Origin: Paramagnetospirillum marisnigri
GTDB taxonomy: Bacteria; Pseudomonadota; Alphaproteobacteria; Rhodospirillales; Magnetospirillaceae
Assembly (NCBI RefSeq): GCF_001650715.1
Contig: NZ_LWQT01000066.1
Span: forward strand, 124,001 to 188,000
DNA length: 64,000 nt
Direction of reading: 5' to 3'
The notes under the pieces are model-generated. The model did not search any database. It saw only the letters and a list, made by a program, of their open reading frames with translations, and was not told the origin of the DNA. Every line of letters starts with the position of its first letter. The stretch's first letter is position 1. Shown piece by piece: positions 28,995 through 37,291 of this stretch. The translations under genes and the position numbers were made by a program.

Positions 28995-29925
28995 AGCCCC
29001 CATCCGCCTGGCCCTGATCGGGGCCGGGCGCTGGGGCCGCATCCATCTCAAGACCATCTCTGGCCTGGACGGCACGGTGCTGACCCGCGTCGCCTCCTCG
29101 AACCCCGAGACCGTCGCCCTGGTGCCGCCGGGATGCGTCGTCGAGGCCGACTGGCGCGCCGTGGTCGCCGCGTCCGACGTGGACGCGGTGGTGATCGTCA
29201 CTCCCCCCGCCACTCATGCCGAGATCGCCCTGGCTGCCATCCGGGCGGGCAAGCCGGTACTGGTGGAAAAGCCGCTGACCCTGGACCCGGCCGAGGCCGA
29301 TTCCATCCTGGCCGCCGCCGATTCTGCCGACATCCTGGCCTGGGTCGAGCACACCCAACTGTTCCAGCCCGGCTGGGCGGTGCTGAAAGCGGCGCTGCCC
29401 ACTATCGGCGCTCTTCGGGCTCTCCGGGCCGAGGCGGGCAATCATGGACCGTTCCGCGCCGGGGTGGAGCCGCTATGGGACTGGGGCGCCCATGACGTGG
29501 CGCTGGTGCTCGACCTGATGGGCGCCGACCCGTTGAGCTGTTCCGGCATCCACGAGCGGCGCGAGGAGATCGACGGCGGCATCGGCGCGCTGGCGCGGTT
29601 GTCGCTGGGGTTCGAGGGCGGAGTCGAGGCGGTGATCCGCTGCGGCAGCCTGATGCCTACCAAGCGCCGCCGTATCGCGTTGCATGGCGAGGCGGGGGTG
29701 CTGGTGCTCGATGACCTCGCCAACCCGAAGCTGACTCGTCATCCGCCAACCGATGATTTCGCCTGGCCGATCGGGCCGGGCGAGGCCTTGCCGGTGGACG
29801 GGGAATTGCCCCTGAGCCGGGCGCTGCGCCTGTTCGTCCAGGCGGTGCGCTCGGGCAGTCGCGATCGCGTCTCGCTGGCCCTGGGGGTCAGGGTGGTCAG
29901 AATCCTGGCGCGAGTCTCAGGCTAG
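28969..29925 (+). CDS. Gfo/Idh/MocA family sugar oxidoreductase
   Basis: Predicted NAD(P)-dependent oxidation or reduction of a nucleotide sugar. The 318-residue protein has the nucleotide-binding LIGAGRWGRIHL near the N-terminus and the family lysine in LVEKPLTLDP. No clear ribosome site precedes ATG 28969, but it is the only start in frame and lies within the upstream coding end, consistent with translational coupling. Its 3' end overlaps the convergent dehydrogenase gene by nine bases. Confidence 0.84.
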   Translation: MASIPARSEAPIRLALIGAGRWGRIHLKTISGLDGTVLTRVASSNPETVALVPPGCVVEADWRAVVAASDVDAVVIVTPPATHAEIALAAIRAGKPVLVEKPLTLDPAEADSILAAADSADILAWVEHTQLFQPGWAVLKAALPTIGALRALRAEAGNHGPFRAGVEPLWDWGAHDVALVLDLMGADPLSCSGIHERREEIDGGIGALARLSLGFEGGVEAVIRCGSLMPTKRRRIALHGEAGVLVLDDLANPKLTRHPPTDDFAWPIGPGEALPVDGELPLSRALRLFVQAVRSGSRDRVSLALGVRVVRILARVSG

Positions 29926-30876
29926 ACCCGCCGCCCGCCACGGCTCGGTCCCCGGCTCCGGAACCGCCGCGTTTTCCAGCCCGTCGATGGCGGCGCGGCC
30001 CATGGCCAGTACCGCCTCCTCGGCGCTGCCGCCGATATGGGGGGTGGCCAGCAGATTGGGCAGGGCCAGCAGTTCGCGATCCTCGGGCGGCTCGCCCGCG
30101 AAGACGTCCAGCCCGGCCGCCGCCAGCCTTCCGTCCATCAGCATGGCTTTCAGCGCCGCCTCGTCCACCAGCCCACCCCGGGCGCAGTTGATCAGCACCG
30201 AATCGGGCCGCATCCGGGCGAGGCGCTCGGCCGACAGGATATTGGCGGTGGAGGCGTCATAGGGCAGGTGCAGAGTGACTACCTCGGCGCGGGCCAGTAA
30301 CTCGTCCAGCCCCACCGCCTCGACCTCGTATCGGGCATAGAAATCGGGAAAGTCGCGGATGTCGTGGGCCAGTACGGTGCAGCCGAAGGCTTTCAGCAAC
30401 GGCGTCAGGTCCTTGCCGATATGACCGCAGCCGACGATGCCCACCACCTTCTCGGACAGATGACGGCCCTGCAACTGGCGCCAGCCCCCGGCACGCACCT
30501 CCAGATTGCCCTTGGGCACATGGCGCAGTAGGCTGATGGCCATGGCGATCACCAGCTCCGAGACCGAGCGGCGGTTGACGCCGCCGGTCCAGCCCAGTCG
30601 GATGCCGCGCCGCCTCAAGGCTTCCAGGCCGACCATGTCGAGGCCGACCCCGTATTTGCCGATTACCTTGAGATCGGGCAGGGCGTCGAGCAGGGCGTCA
30701 TCCACCCGCTCCAGGGCGGTGACGGCGCCGTCATGGCCCTTGAGGAACTCCAGCAGATCGGCGCCCGCCAGACTCTTGCCCGCGTCGTTGAAGCTGGCGT
30801 CGGGATAGCGGGCCAGCAGTTCGGCGCGCAGCACCGGATGCTTGGAAAACGAGCGCGAGGCGACGGCGACCCTCAT
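29917..30876 (-). CDS. D-isomer-specific 2-hydroxyacid dehydrogenase (SerA-like)
   Basis: NAD-dependent dehydrogenase of 319 residues. The cofactor motif is VGIVGCGHIGKD, and the catalytic set Arg/Glu/His lies in NCARGGLVDE, DVFAGEPPE and TPHIGG. It lacks the ACT domain of SerA. As last gene of a nine-gene minus-strand run with a phosphatase, an ACP and a KdsB-like enzyme, it probably makes or consumes a hydroxy-acid precursor of the glycan. Overlaps the next gene upstream by four bases. Confidence 0.87.
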   Translation of the reverse strand: MRVAVASRSFSKHPVLRAELLARYPDASFNDAGKSLAGADLLEFLKGHDGAVTALERVDDALLDALPDLKVIGKYGVGLDMVGLEALRRRGIRLGWTGGVNRRSVSELVIAMAISLLRHVPKGNLEVRAGGWRQLQGRHLSEKVVGIVGCGHIGKDLTPLLKAFGCTVLAHDIRDFPDFYARYEVEAVGLDELLARAEVVTLHLPYDASTANILSAERLARMRPDSVLINCARGGLVDEAALKAMLMDGRLAAAGLDVFAGEPPEDRELLALPNLLATPHIGGSAEEAVLAMGRAAIDGLENAAVPEPGTEPWRAAGLA

Positions 30877-31538
30877 GCCAGCACCTTGGCGATGGCGGGG
30901 CCGAGATCGGCGAAGCGGTCGATCAGGATGTCGGCGCCCAGATCCTCGGGGGGCATGCGGGCATAGCCGTAGGAGACCGCCACCACCGGCAGACCGGCGT
31001 CGCGGGCGGCCCTCACATCGGTGATGGAATCGCCCACATAGACGGCGGTTCGCCCCTCGGCGCCCATGCGGCGCAGAGTCTCGCGGATATGCTCGCCATC
31101 GGGCTTGCGGCGGGGAAAGTCGCCACCCAGCACGGCGGCGAAATGCTTGGCCAGTCCCAGGGCATCCAGCACGATCTCGGTCATGCGGTGCGGCTTGTTG
31201 GTGCAGATGCCGAGCGGAATCCCGGCGGCGCGCAGGCGCTCCAGTTCCGCCACCACGCCGTCATAGACATGGGTGTGGTCGGCGGGATGGGCGCGGTAAT
31301 GGGCGAGATAGCGTTCCACCAGCGGCTTGACCCCGGTCTCGGCGGCGGCGTCGCCGGTCACCGCCCAGGCCCGCTCGATCAGGGCCGAGGCGCCCTCGCC
31401 CACCAATTCCTGGACCTCGGGCAGGCTCAGCTGACGGCGCCCTTCCTCGGCCAGCAGACGGTTGAGCGCGGCCCGCACATCGGGCGCGCTGTCGATCAGG
31501 GTTCCGTCCAGGTCGAAGACGACGGCCAGGGCGCCCAC
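30873..31538 (-). CDS. gph: HAD-family phosphatase, phosphoglycolate phosphatase-like
   Basis: HAD hydrolase of 221 residues. The nucleophile motif VFDLDGTLIDS is at about 6-16, the Thr motif in GICTNKP, the Lys in RRKPDGEHI and the acidic motif in YVGDSITD. The cap sequence (RLLAEEGRRQLSLPEV) resembles alphaproteobacterial phosphoglycolate phosphatases. Within this operon it may dephosphorylate a sugar-acid or glyceryl phosphate instead. It is directly adjacent to the ACP gene (no gap). Confidence 0.82.
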   Translation of the reverse strand: MGALAVVFDLDGTLIDSAPDVRAALNRLLAEEGRRQLSLPEVQELVGEGASALIERAWAVTGDAAAETGVKPLVERYLAHYRAHPADHTHVYDGVVAELERLRAAGIPLGICTNKPHRMTEIVLDALGLAKHFAAVLGGDFPRRKPDGEHIRETLRRMGAEGRTAVYVGDSITDVRAARDAGLPVVAVSYGYARMPPEDLGADILIDRFADLGPAIAKVLA

Positions 31539-31784
31539 TTAAGGAACCCGCTCCATCAGCATGCGGATCATGGCGCCCACGTCGTTGAGCTTGGCGATCT
31601 CGCCCACCTTCAGTTTCAGGCCGAATTCCTTTTCCACCGACAGCACCAGGGTGATGTGGTTGACCGAATCCCAGTCGTCCACGTCCTCGGCAGTCATCTC
31701 ATCGAACAGTTCGATGGAAGTGTCGTCAAACACTTCGTGGAACACGGCCTGAAGGCGGGCCTTGACCTCGTCATAGCTTGCCAC
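31539..31784 (-). CDS. Acyl carrier protein
   Basis: Small acidic carrier of 81 residues. The phosphopantetheine attachment site is Ser40 in DDWDSVNHITLVL. GTG 31784 is used as start, because GGAG stands seven bases before it; the longer frame would read into the KdsB-like gene. Dedicated ACPs in glycan loci usually serve FkbH-type or acyl-transfer steps. A second such ACP lies at 49513-49752. Confidence 0.9.
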   Translation of the reverse strand: MASYDEVKARLQAVFHEVFDDTSIELFDEMTAEDVDDWDSVNHITLVLSVEKEFGLKLKVGEIAKLNDVGAMIRMLMERVP

Positions 31785-31795
31785 GGTTGGACTCC

Positions 31796-32563
31796 TCAAT
31801 AGGTTCCCCACAGTGGATCGGCCGCCAGGGCCGCTTCCACCAGATCGGCATCCGCCGGGCTGTCCACCGAGTAATAGGTGACGGCGGGGAACGGCGCCAG
31901 CCGTTGGAACCAGCCATTGTCGGGAATGCGGTTGGAATCACAGGATTCCTTCTTTTCCAGCGGCGATTCCGGTGTCTCGGTGAACCAGCGCAGCGCCGAC
32001 CAGCGGAAGGCGAAGATGCCGCCCACCCGCCGGGCGCCAAGGTCGGGCGAGAAGGTCTTGGCATAGGGGATGGGGCTGCGCGAGGTATAGAGCACATTGC
32101 CCTTGAGGTCGTGGATGATCTTGACGATATCGGGGTTGCGCCACAGCGACTCGTCGGTGATGTGGACCCCCAGCATGGTGCCCTTCACCGATGGGTCCTC
32201 GTCGAAAGGACGGACCACCGCCTCGATCATCTCGGGCCGCAGCATGGGCTCGTCGCCCTGGACGCAGACCACGATGTCGTCGGCGCCGAGATCGACGCCG
32301 CCTCGGCCCGCCGCCTCGGCCACCCGGTCCAGGGCACGGGTATGGGTGTTCTTGGTCCAGATCACCGGGAAGCCCTTCTTGGCGCTGAAATCGCTGATCT
32401 CGACATCGCAGGTGCAGACCGCCAGCGCGTTCCAGCGGGGGAACTTGGCGGCACGCAGGAAGCAGTGTTCCAGCATGGGGCGACCCAGCAGCGGAAACAG
32501 CGGCTTTCCCGGGAAACGGCTGGCTGCCATGCGGGCGGGAACGAGACCGACGATCTTGGCCAT
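31796..32563 (-). CDS. KdsB-like sugar-acid cytidylyltransferase
   Basis: Predicted to activate a ulosonic or related acid as a CMP-sugar. The 255-residue protein has the N-terminal motif GLVPARMAASRFPGKPL, CVQGDEPMLRPE and LYTSRSPIPYAK, all as in KdsB. ATG 32563 has AAGGG about eight bases upstream. Its place in a decoration operon and divergence in the C-terminal half suggest it is not the housekeeping Kdo enzyme. It could serve the NeuB product or another sugar acid. Confidence 0.83.
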   Translation of the reverse strand: MAKIVGLVPARMAASRFPGKPLFPLLGRPMLEHCFLRAAKFPRWNALAVCTCDVEISDFSAKKGFPVIWTKNTHTRALDRVAEAAGRGGVDLGADDIVVCVQGDEPMLRPEMIEAVVRPFDEDPSVKGTMLGVHITDESLWRNPDIVKIIHDLKGNVLYTSRSPIPYAKTFSPDLGARRVGGIFAFRWSALRWFTETPESPLEKKESCDSNRIPDNGWFQRLAPFPAVTYYSVDSPADADLVEAALAADPLWGTY

Positions 32564-32574
32564 GACAAAAGCCC

Positions 32575-33681
32575 TTACTGCGAACGGGGAGGAACGAACT
32601 TGTTCTCGACCAGCCACTTGGAAATCGCGGCACCGGCTACCTTGTGGCCCAGGGCGGACCAGTGGCCGTCATGGGCGAAATGGGTCGGTTGCCACCCGGC
32701 GGCCTTGAAATCGGCCAGCAGGTCGATGGATGCGATACCGCGCTGGGCCAGTTCGGCATGCATGCCGGTCCGCAGCGATGAGTAGAATTCGTTATCGTCG
32801 CGGATTTCATAGCGCGCGGGGAACACCGCCACAACGAAGGGCACGTCCGCCGGAATCATGGCGCGCAGCTTGGCCAACTCGGTGGCGGTGGACGCAACCA
32901 TCTCGGCCCCCCTGGTGACATCGCGGCCATGGGTCATCAATGCGTTGGGATCGACGATGACGCCCAGTCTGGTCAACAGTGCCTCGCCCAGTCCGACCCG
33001 TTTCAAGGAAACGGCAAAGAAATTGTAAAGCGCCGAGTGGCTTGTGAACCAGCGCTTGATCATGATTGGGTTGGCCAGACTGCCCAGTTCCATGCGTTCC
33101 GGGACAGGAGGCTTGGCGTCCATGGCCGCGGCCTTGCAGTCAAAAATACCGACCCGGTTTTCCACCGTCAGCCCCACCACCACCGCCGACGGCCTGACAT
33201 CCTTGGGCATGCGGGCATACAGCGACTGCCAGCCGCAGACATTGGACCCCGGCCCGGCGACATTGTAGGTGGGAACGCCGAGTTCGACAGCCAAACGGCT
33301 GGAATACATCTCGTCCCGCTGCACGCCCCAGCCGAACGACATGGAATCACCGATCACCCACAGCCGTCCATCGGCGGCGGCCACCGGTTCGTCATTGCGC
33401 AGGTTGAAGCCGTTGATCCGCATATGGCTGCGGAAATCACCATTATTCTGTGAGAAATAGCCATCGAAGCCCGCGACTCCAACGGTCACGTTGGAATGAC
33501 CGGGCACCGAAATCTCGGTCATGAACCAGCCGGAATAGAATTCCCGCCATTGCGGCATCAAAATCCGCAACGCCACCTCGGCGACCACCAGCAGGACCAG
33601 CAGACCAAAACCCAGCGCTGCCACGGCGCCCAGGAATGACGTCTGCGGCTCGGAATTACGGTGGCGTCTTGGCCTGCTCAT
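32575..33681 (-). CDS. Membrane-anchored SGNH/GDSL-type hydrolase or acyltransferase
   Basis: A 368-residue protein with one N-terminal membrane helix (about 18-38) and a large periplasmic domain. The SGNH block I serine is in WVIGDSMSFGWG and the C-terminal catalytic pair is DGHWSALGH (Asp-x-x-His). A conserved Gly/Asn region reads GPGSNVCGWQ. Such proteins transfer or remove acyl groups on exported glycans. It is one of four SGNH genes in this locus, and overlaps the methyltransferase gene by four bases. Confidence 0.8.
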   Translation of the reverse strand: MSRPRRHRNSEPQTSFLGAVAALGFGLLVLLVVAEVALRILMPQWREFYSGWFMTEISVPGHSNVTVGVAGFDGYFSQNNGDFRSHMRINGFNLRNDEPVAAADGRLWVIGDSMSFGWGVQRDEMYSSRLAVELGVPTYNVAGPGSNVCGWQSLYARMPKDVRPSAVVVGLTVENRVGIFDCKAAAMDAKPPVPERMELGSLANPIMIKRWFTSHSALYNFFAVSLKRVGLGEALLTRLGVIVDPNALMTHGRDVTRGAEMVASTATELAKLRAMIPADVPFVVAVFPARYEIRDDNEFYSSLRTGMHAELAQRGIASIDLLADFKAAGWQPTHFAHDGHWSALGHKVAGAAISKWLVENKFVPPRSQ

Positions 33682-34682
33682 GCCCGTCTCCTGCCGATCA
33701 CGTCGAAAAGGGCGCCCTCGCGGGCGATGGTGGCCAGCCAGGACAGCTGGGTCACCGCGCGTTGATAGGCATTGCCGGGGCTGGTCTTGTCGAACAGGCC
33801 GGGCGCGCTCTCGCCATCGGTATCCAGGATGGCGGGCGAGCAATTGAGGAACTCGATGTCGTTCTCGTCGAACCAGCCCAAGACCTCGTCGATGGAATGC
33901 CAGGTCTCGTGCGGATTGAAGTACTGGTCCTTGATCCAGACATCGGCCTTGCGGGCGTCGCGGATGCGGTTCCTGACCACATAGTCGATCTTGGGGCCGA
34001 GGACGCGGATCAGCTTGGAGCGCAGCCAGGTGGGGAAGCGCGACGGCTTGTTGTAGAGGCCGACCATGACGATGCCGCCGGGCTTGGCCTTCTTGACGAT
34101 ATTGCCGAAGGCGCGGCGCGCGTCGAAGGTATGGTGCAGCACGCCGTGCGAGATCACCACGTCGAAGCTGTTGTCCTTGATGGCCAGCTCGAAGATGTTC
34201 ATCTGGCAGAAGCTGGCCCGGGTCAGCTGATTGCGGGTCTTGTGCTCCACCGCCAATCCCAGCGAGGCCAGCGACAGGTCGATGCCCAGGGTATGGTTGT
34301 TGTTCAACTGGAGGAAATGGCTGAGCTGGCCGGTGCCGCAGCCGCATTCCAGCACCGTCTTGTTGTAGCCCACCGCCTCCAGCAGATTGCGCGAGAACGG
34401 GTTGGATTGCCCCTTGGCCACCAATTCGCCGAACTCCTCCAGCCCTTCATAGCTGGGGAACGGCGTTTCCTCGTAGAAGGACCGGATACGGGCGGTGACG
34501 TCGGCGCCTTCCTCGGGCGAGGGATGGTAGAGCGAGGGAATACCGCGCAGGTACTCGAAGCGCTCACCGGTCTCGGCACAGCGCAGCGCACCATCCTCCA
34601 CCACCAGATGGGTGTCGTCGCTCTTGCCGGGCGCCTTCAGCAGCGGCAGGATGCGGGGCGAGAAGGGGGCGAGAGCGCTCAT
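33678..34682 (-). CDS. Class I SAM methyltransferase with Trm112-like N-terminus
   Basis: Soluble 334-residue methyltransferase. Residues about 1-60 resemble a Trm112-like domain (LVVEDGALRCAETGERFEYLRGIP, lacking most cysteines), followed by SAM motif I VLECGCGTGQLSHFL, GIDLS and ISHGVLHHT. Overlaps both the carbamoyltransferase upstream and the SGNH gene downstream by four bases each. Substrate probably a sugar of the same glycan. Confidence 0.83.
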   Translation of the reverse strand: MSALAPFSPRILPLLKAPGKSDDTHLVVEDGALRCAETGERFEYLRGIPSLYHPSPEEGADVTARIRSFYEETPFPSYEGLEEFGELVAKGQSNPFSRNLLEAVGYNKTVLECGCGTGQLSHFLQLNNNHTLGIDLSLASLGLAVEHKTRNQLTRASFCQMNIFELAIKDNSFDVVISHGVLHHTFDARRAFGNIVKKAKPGGIVMVGLYNKPSRFPTWLRSKLIRVLGPKIDYVVRNRIRDARKADVWIKDQYFNPHETWHSIDEVLGWFDENDIEFLNCSPAILDTDGESAPGLFDKTSPGNAYQRAVTQLSWLATIAREGALFDVIGRRRA

Positions 34683-36466
34683 TGCTCAGCCTTTCGCAGA
34701 ACGAAATTGCCCAGCACCAGCATGTCCATCTCGGTCCCCATGAAGCAGCGCCAGGCATCGTCGGGGGTGCAGACGATGGGCTCGTCGCGGACGTTGAAGC
34801 TGGTATTGACCAACACGCCGTATCCGGTGATGGCCTTGAAGCTTTCCAGCAGGCGGGCGAGGCGGGGATTGCGCCCCGAATCCACCGTCTGGATGCGGGC
34901 GGAATGGTCCACATGGGTGACGGCGGGAATGTCGCTGCGCACCAGCTTCAGTTTCTCGATGCCGAACAGGCTAGCCTCCTCGGGCCCTGGCGCCACCCGG
35001 CGATCCTCGCGGACCGGGGCGACGATCAGCATATAGGGGCTTTCGCCCTCCAGCTCGAAGAACTGGCCGACATCGTCCTTCAGCACGATGGGGGCGAAGG
35101 GGCGGAAGCTCTCGCGGTACTTGACCTTGAGATTGAGCACCGACTGCATGCGCGGGCTGCGGGCGTCGCCGATGATGGAGCGGTTGCCCAGGGCCCGGGG
35201 GCCGAATTCCATGCGGCCCTGGAACCAGCCGATCACCTTTTCCTCGGCGATGGCGGCGGCCACGGTGGGGAACAACTCGTCGTCGGACAGTTCCACCGCC
35301 GTGGCGCCGCGCGCCGCGATCATCTCCAGAATCTGTTCGCGCGGGAATTCCGGCCCCAGCAGCGAGCCCTTCATGGCGTCACCCGGATTCACCTTGCGGG
35401 GGATGCCCGCCATCTCGTGGCTGACGGCCAGGGCCACGCCCAGGGCGGCGCCGGCATCACCGGCGGCGGGTTGGATCCAGATGTTGTCGAACGGGCCTTC
35501 GCGCAGCAGACGGCCATTGGCGACGCAATTGAGCGCCACGCCCCCCGCCAGACAGAGGTTCTTCTCGCCGGTCAGGGCATGCGCGGTCCGCGCCAGGCGC
35601 AGCACCGCCTCTTCCGTTACCTCCTGCAGCGAGCGGGCGAGGTCCATGTGCTTCTGGGTCAGTGGCTCGCCCGACTTGCGCGCCGGGCCGCCGAATAGCT
35701 CGGCGAAGGCGGCGTTGGTCATGGTCAGGCCGGTGCAGTAGTCGAAATACCGCATGTCCAGGCGGAAACTGCCGTCATCCTTGATGTCGATCAGGTGCTT
35801 CCGGATCAGGTCGACATATTTCGGCTCGCCATAGGGGGCAAGCCCCATGATCTTGTATTCGCCCTCGTTGACCTTGAAGCCCAGGTAATAGGTGAAGGCG
35901 GAATAGAGCAGCCCCAGGGAATGGGGGAAACGGATTTCCGAGATCAGGTCCAGCGCGGCGCCCCGGCCGTGGCCGATGGTGGTGGTGGCCCATTCGCCGA
36001 CCCCGTCCATCACCAGCACGGCAGCGCTCTCATAGGGCGAGGGGTAGAAGGCGCTGGCGGCGTGGGAATGATGGTGGAAGCCGAACAGAATCTTTTCCGG
36101 CGCCACGGCGCCCTTGCCCAGGCCTTCCAGGCCCTTGTGCAGCATGTCCTTCTGCAACAGCTTTTCCTTCACCCAGACCGGGATGGCCTTGACGAAGGAG
36201 GTCAGGCCCTTGGGCGCGAAGGCCAGATAGGTCTCCAGCAGCCGATTGAAGGTCAGCAGCGGCTTGTCGTAGAAGGCGACCCAATCCACCTGATCCAGCG
36301 TCACCCCGGCCTCGGCCAGACAGTATTCCACCGCATGGGCGGGAAACCCGGCGTCATGCTTGACGCGGGTGAAGCGCTCTTCCTGGGCGGCGGCGATCAC
36401 CACCCCGTCTTGAACCAGGGCGGCGGCGCTGTCGTGGTAGAAACCCGAAATGCCAAGGACGATCAT
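34679..36466 (-). CDS. O-carbamoyltransferase (NodU/CmcH/SxtI family)
   Basis: Predicted transfer of a carbamoyl group from carbamoyl phosphate, through carbamoyl-AMP, to a sugar hydroxyl. The 595-residue protein starts MIVLGISGFYHDSAAAL and has FGFHHHSHAASAFY (metal-binding His), VLVMDGVGEW, AGGVALNCVANGRL, and the C-terminal carbamoyl-adenylate part GPRALGNRSIIGDAR and NTSFNVRDEPIV. It follows SxtJ-like and DUF5989 genes, the same trio as sxtI-sxtJ-sxtK in saxitoxin clusters. Confidence 0.93.
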   Translation of the reverse strand: MIVLGISGFYHDSAAALVQDGVVIAAAQEERFTRVKHDAGFPAHAVEYCLAEAGVTLDQVDWVAFYDKPLLTFNRLLETYLAFAPKGLTSFVKAIPVWVKEKLLQKDMLHKGLEGLGKGAVAPEKILFGFHHHSHAASAFYPSPYESAAVLVMDGVGEWATTTIGHGRGAALDLISEIRFPHSLGLLYSAFTYYLGFKVNEGEYKIMGLAPYGEPKYVDLIRKHLIDIKDDGSFRLDMRYFDYCTGLTMTNAAFAELFGGPARKSGEPLTQKHMDLARSLQEVTEEAVLRLARTAHALTGEKNLCLAGGVALNCVANGRLLREGPFDNIWIQPAAGDAGAALGVALAVSHEMAGIPRKVNPGDAMKGSLLGPEFPREQILEMIAARGATAVELSDDELFPTVAAAIAEEKVIGWFQGRMEFGPRALGNRSIIGDARSPRMQSVLNLKVKYRESFRPFAPIVLKDDVGQFFELEGESPYMLIVAPVREDRRVAPGPEEASLFGIEKLKLVRSDIPAVTHVDHSARIQTVDSGRNPRLARLLESFKAITGYGVLVNTSFNVRDEPIVCTPDDAWRCFMGTEMDMLVLGNFVLRKAEQ

Positions 36467-36477
36467 GCGCTCGGCCG

Positions 36478-36630
36478 TCAGAAGATGGCGTAGATGAAGG
36501 GAGCGATGGCGGTGCTCTGCGCCGCGATCAGCAACAGCCCCAGCAGCAGCAGCCCCAGGATCAGGGGGGCCATCCAGAATTTGCGGTAGACCCGCATGAA
36601 CTTGAACAGCTGCCCAAGGAGATTCAGCAT
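36478..36630 (-). CDS. DUF5989 (SxtK-like) single-helix membrane peptide
   Basis: A 50-residue protein, MLNLLGQLFKFMRVYRKFWM at the start, then a hydrophobic helix (about 21-38) and the C-terminus AIAPFIYAIF. The KFW before the helix and the APF-Y-F ending are the DUF5989 pattern. It lies 12 bases after the SxtJ-like gene and 11 before the carbamoyltransferase. The fixed association suggests it is a membrane anchor or partner of the carbamoyltransferase. A relative lies at 44966-45127. Confidence 0.85.
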   Translation of the reverse strand: MLNLLGQLFKFMRVYRKFWMAPLILGLLLLGLLLIAAQSTAIAPFIYAIF

Positions 36631-36642
36631 CGCGGCAAACTC

Positions 36643-37029
36643 TCAGAAAAGGTCGCGGTAGGTTTCGGCCCCGGCCTTGCGCCCGACCGGCGTCAGATAG
36701 GAAGCGGCGGCGGGATCGATGCCACGGGTCATGGGGTCCTTGCCGATCAGGCGCATCAGAAGGCCCGCCGGCGTGACGAAGCCATAGAAGAACAGGCCGA
36801 GGATCAGGTGGTTGTTCACATGGCCCAGCCCACCGGCCAGCACCGCCCACAGCCGGTTGAGCGGCAACAGGACCAGGGGCGCCGCTAGGGCGACCACGGC
36901 GAATACCGCCGAAACCTCCAGCGCCCAGATCAGCCTTGCATCGAACACCAGCCAGCCCACGGCCGCGATCACCGCGAACACGGCGGCGAAGGTCAGTCCG
37001 AAGGCACGATTGGTCTGGCGCACTGCCAT
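36643..37029 (-). CDS. SxtJ-family membrane protein
   Basis: A 128-residue protein with three to four helices (about 10-27, 33-55, 68-88). The ATG at 37029, with AGGA eight bases upstream, gives MAVRQTNRAFGLTFAAVFA, the usual SxtJ N-terminus; the charged RLIGKDPMTRGIDP and SYLTPVGRKAG near the end are typical. It is the first gene of the minus-strand run that carries the carbamoyltransferase. Confidence 0.85.
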   Translation of the reverse strand: MAVRQTNRAFGLTFAAVFAVIAAVGWLVFDARLIWALEVSAVFAVVALAAPLVLLPLNRLWAVLAGGLGHVNNHLILGLFFYGFVTPAGLLMRLIGKDPMTRGIDPAAASYLTPVGRKAGAETYRDLF

Positions 37030-37180
37030 GGGTGGATTCCTAAGGGCCAAGACCCAATTATTGACCGCGACACATGGCCGCTTGAGGCTACCGGCCGGTG
37101 AATAGCATCAAACCCCAAAGATTTCCAGGGGGGCATGTAGGTGTATGCCAAGCCATGACGAGGATGGCCTTGGCACGAGG

Positions 37181-37209
37181 TTGACAATGAGGCGACGGCT
37201 CTCCATGGT
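37181..37209 (+). promoter_or_regulatory. Possible promoter for the FkbM gene
   Basis: A perfect -35 box TTGACA (37181-37186) stands 17 bases before CATGGT (37204-37209), which is only a weak -10. It is within the 262-base divergent gap between the SxtJ-like and FkbM genes. Confidence 0.25.
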
Positions 37210-37291
37210 CTGCCTTCAACTCGCCCAGGCCCAAGCCAACGGACCTGCCGTTCATTCACAGTTGCCACGACAAGACGAGAGTGTTGGTGCC

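Noticed and set aside
30873..32563. A Kdo core pathway (kdsB with a KdsC-like phosphatase)
   Set aside because: The HAD protein has the cap and motifs of phosphoglycolate phosphatase rather than the small KdsC fold, and kdsA/kdsD are not present.
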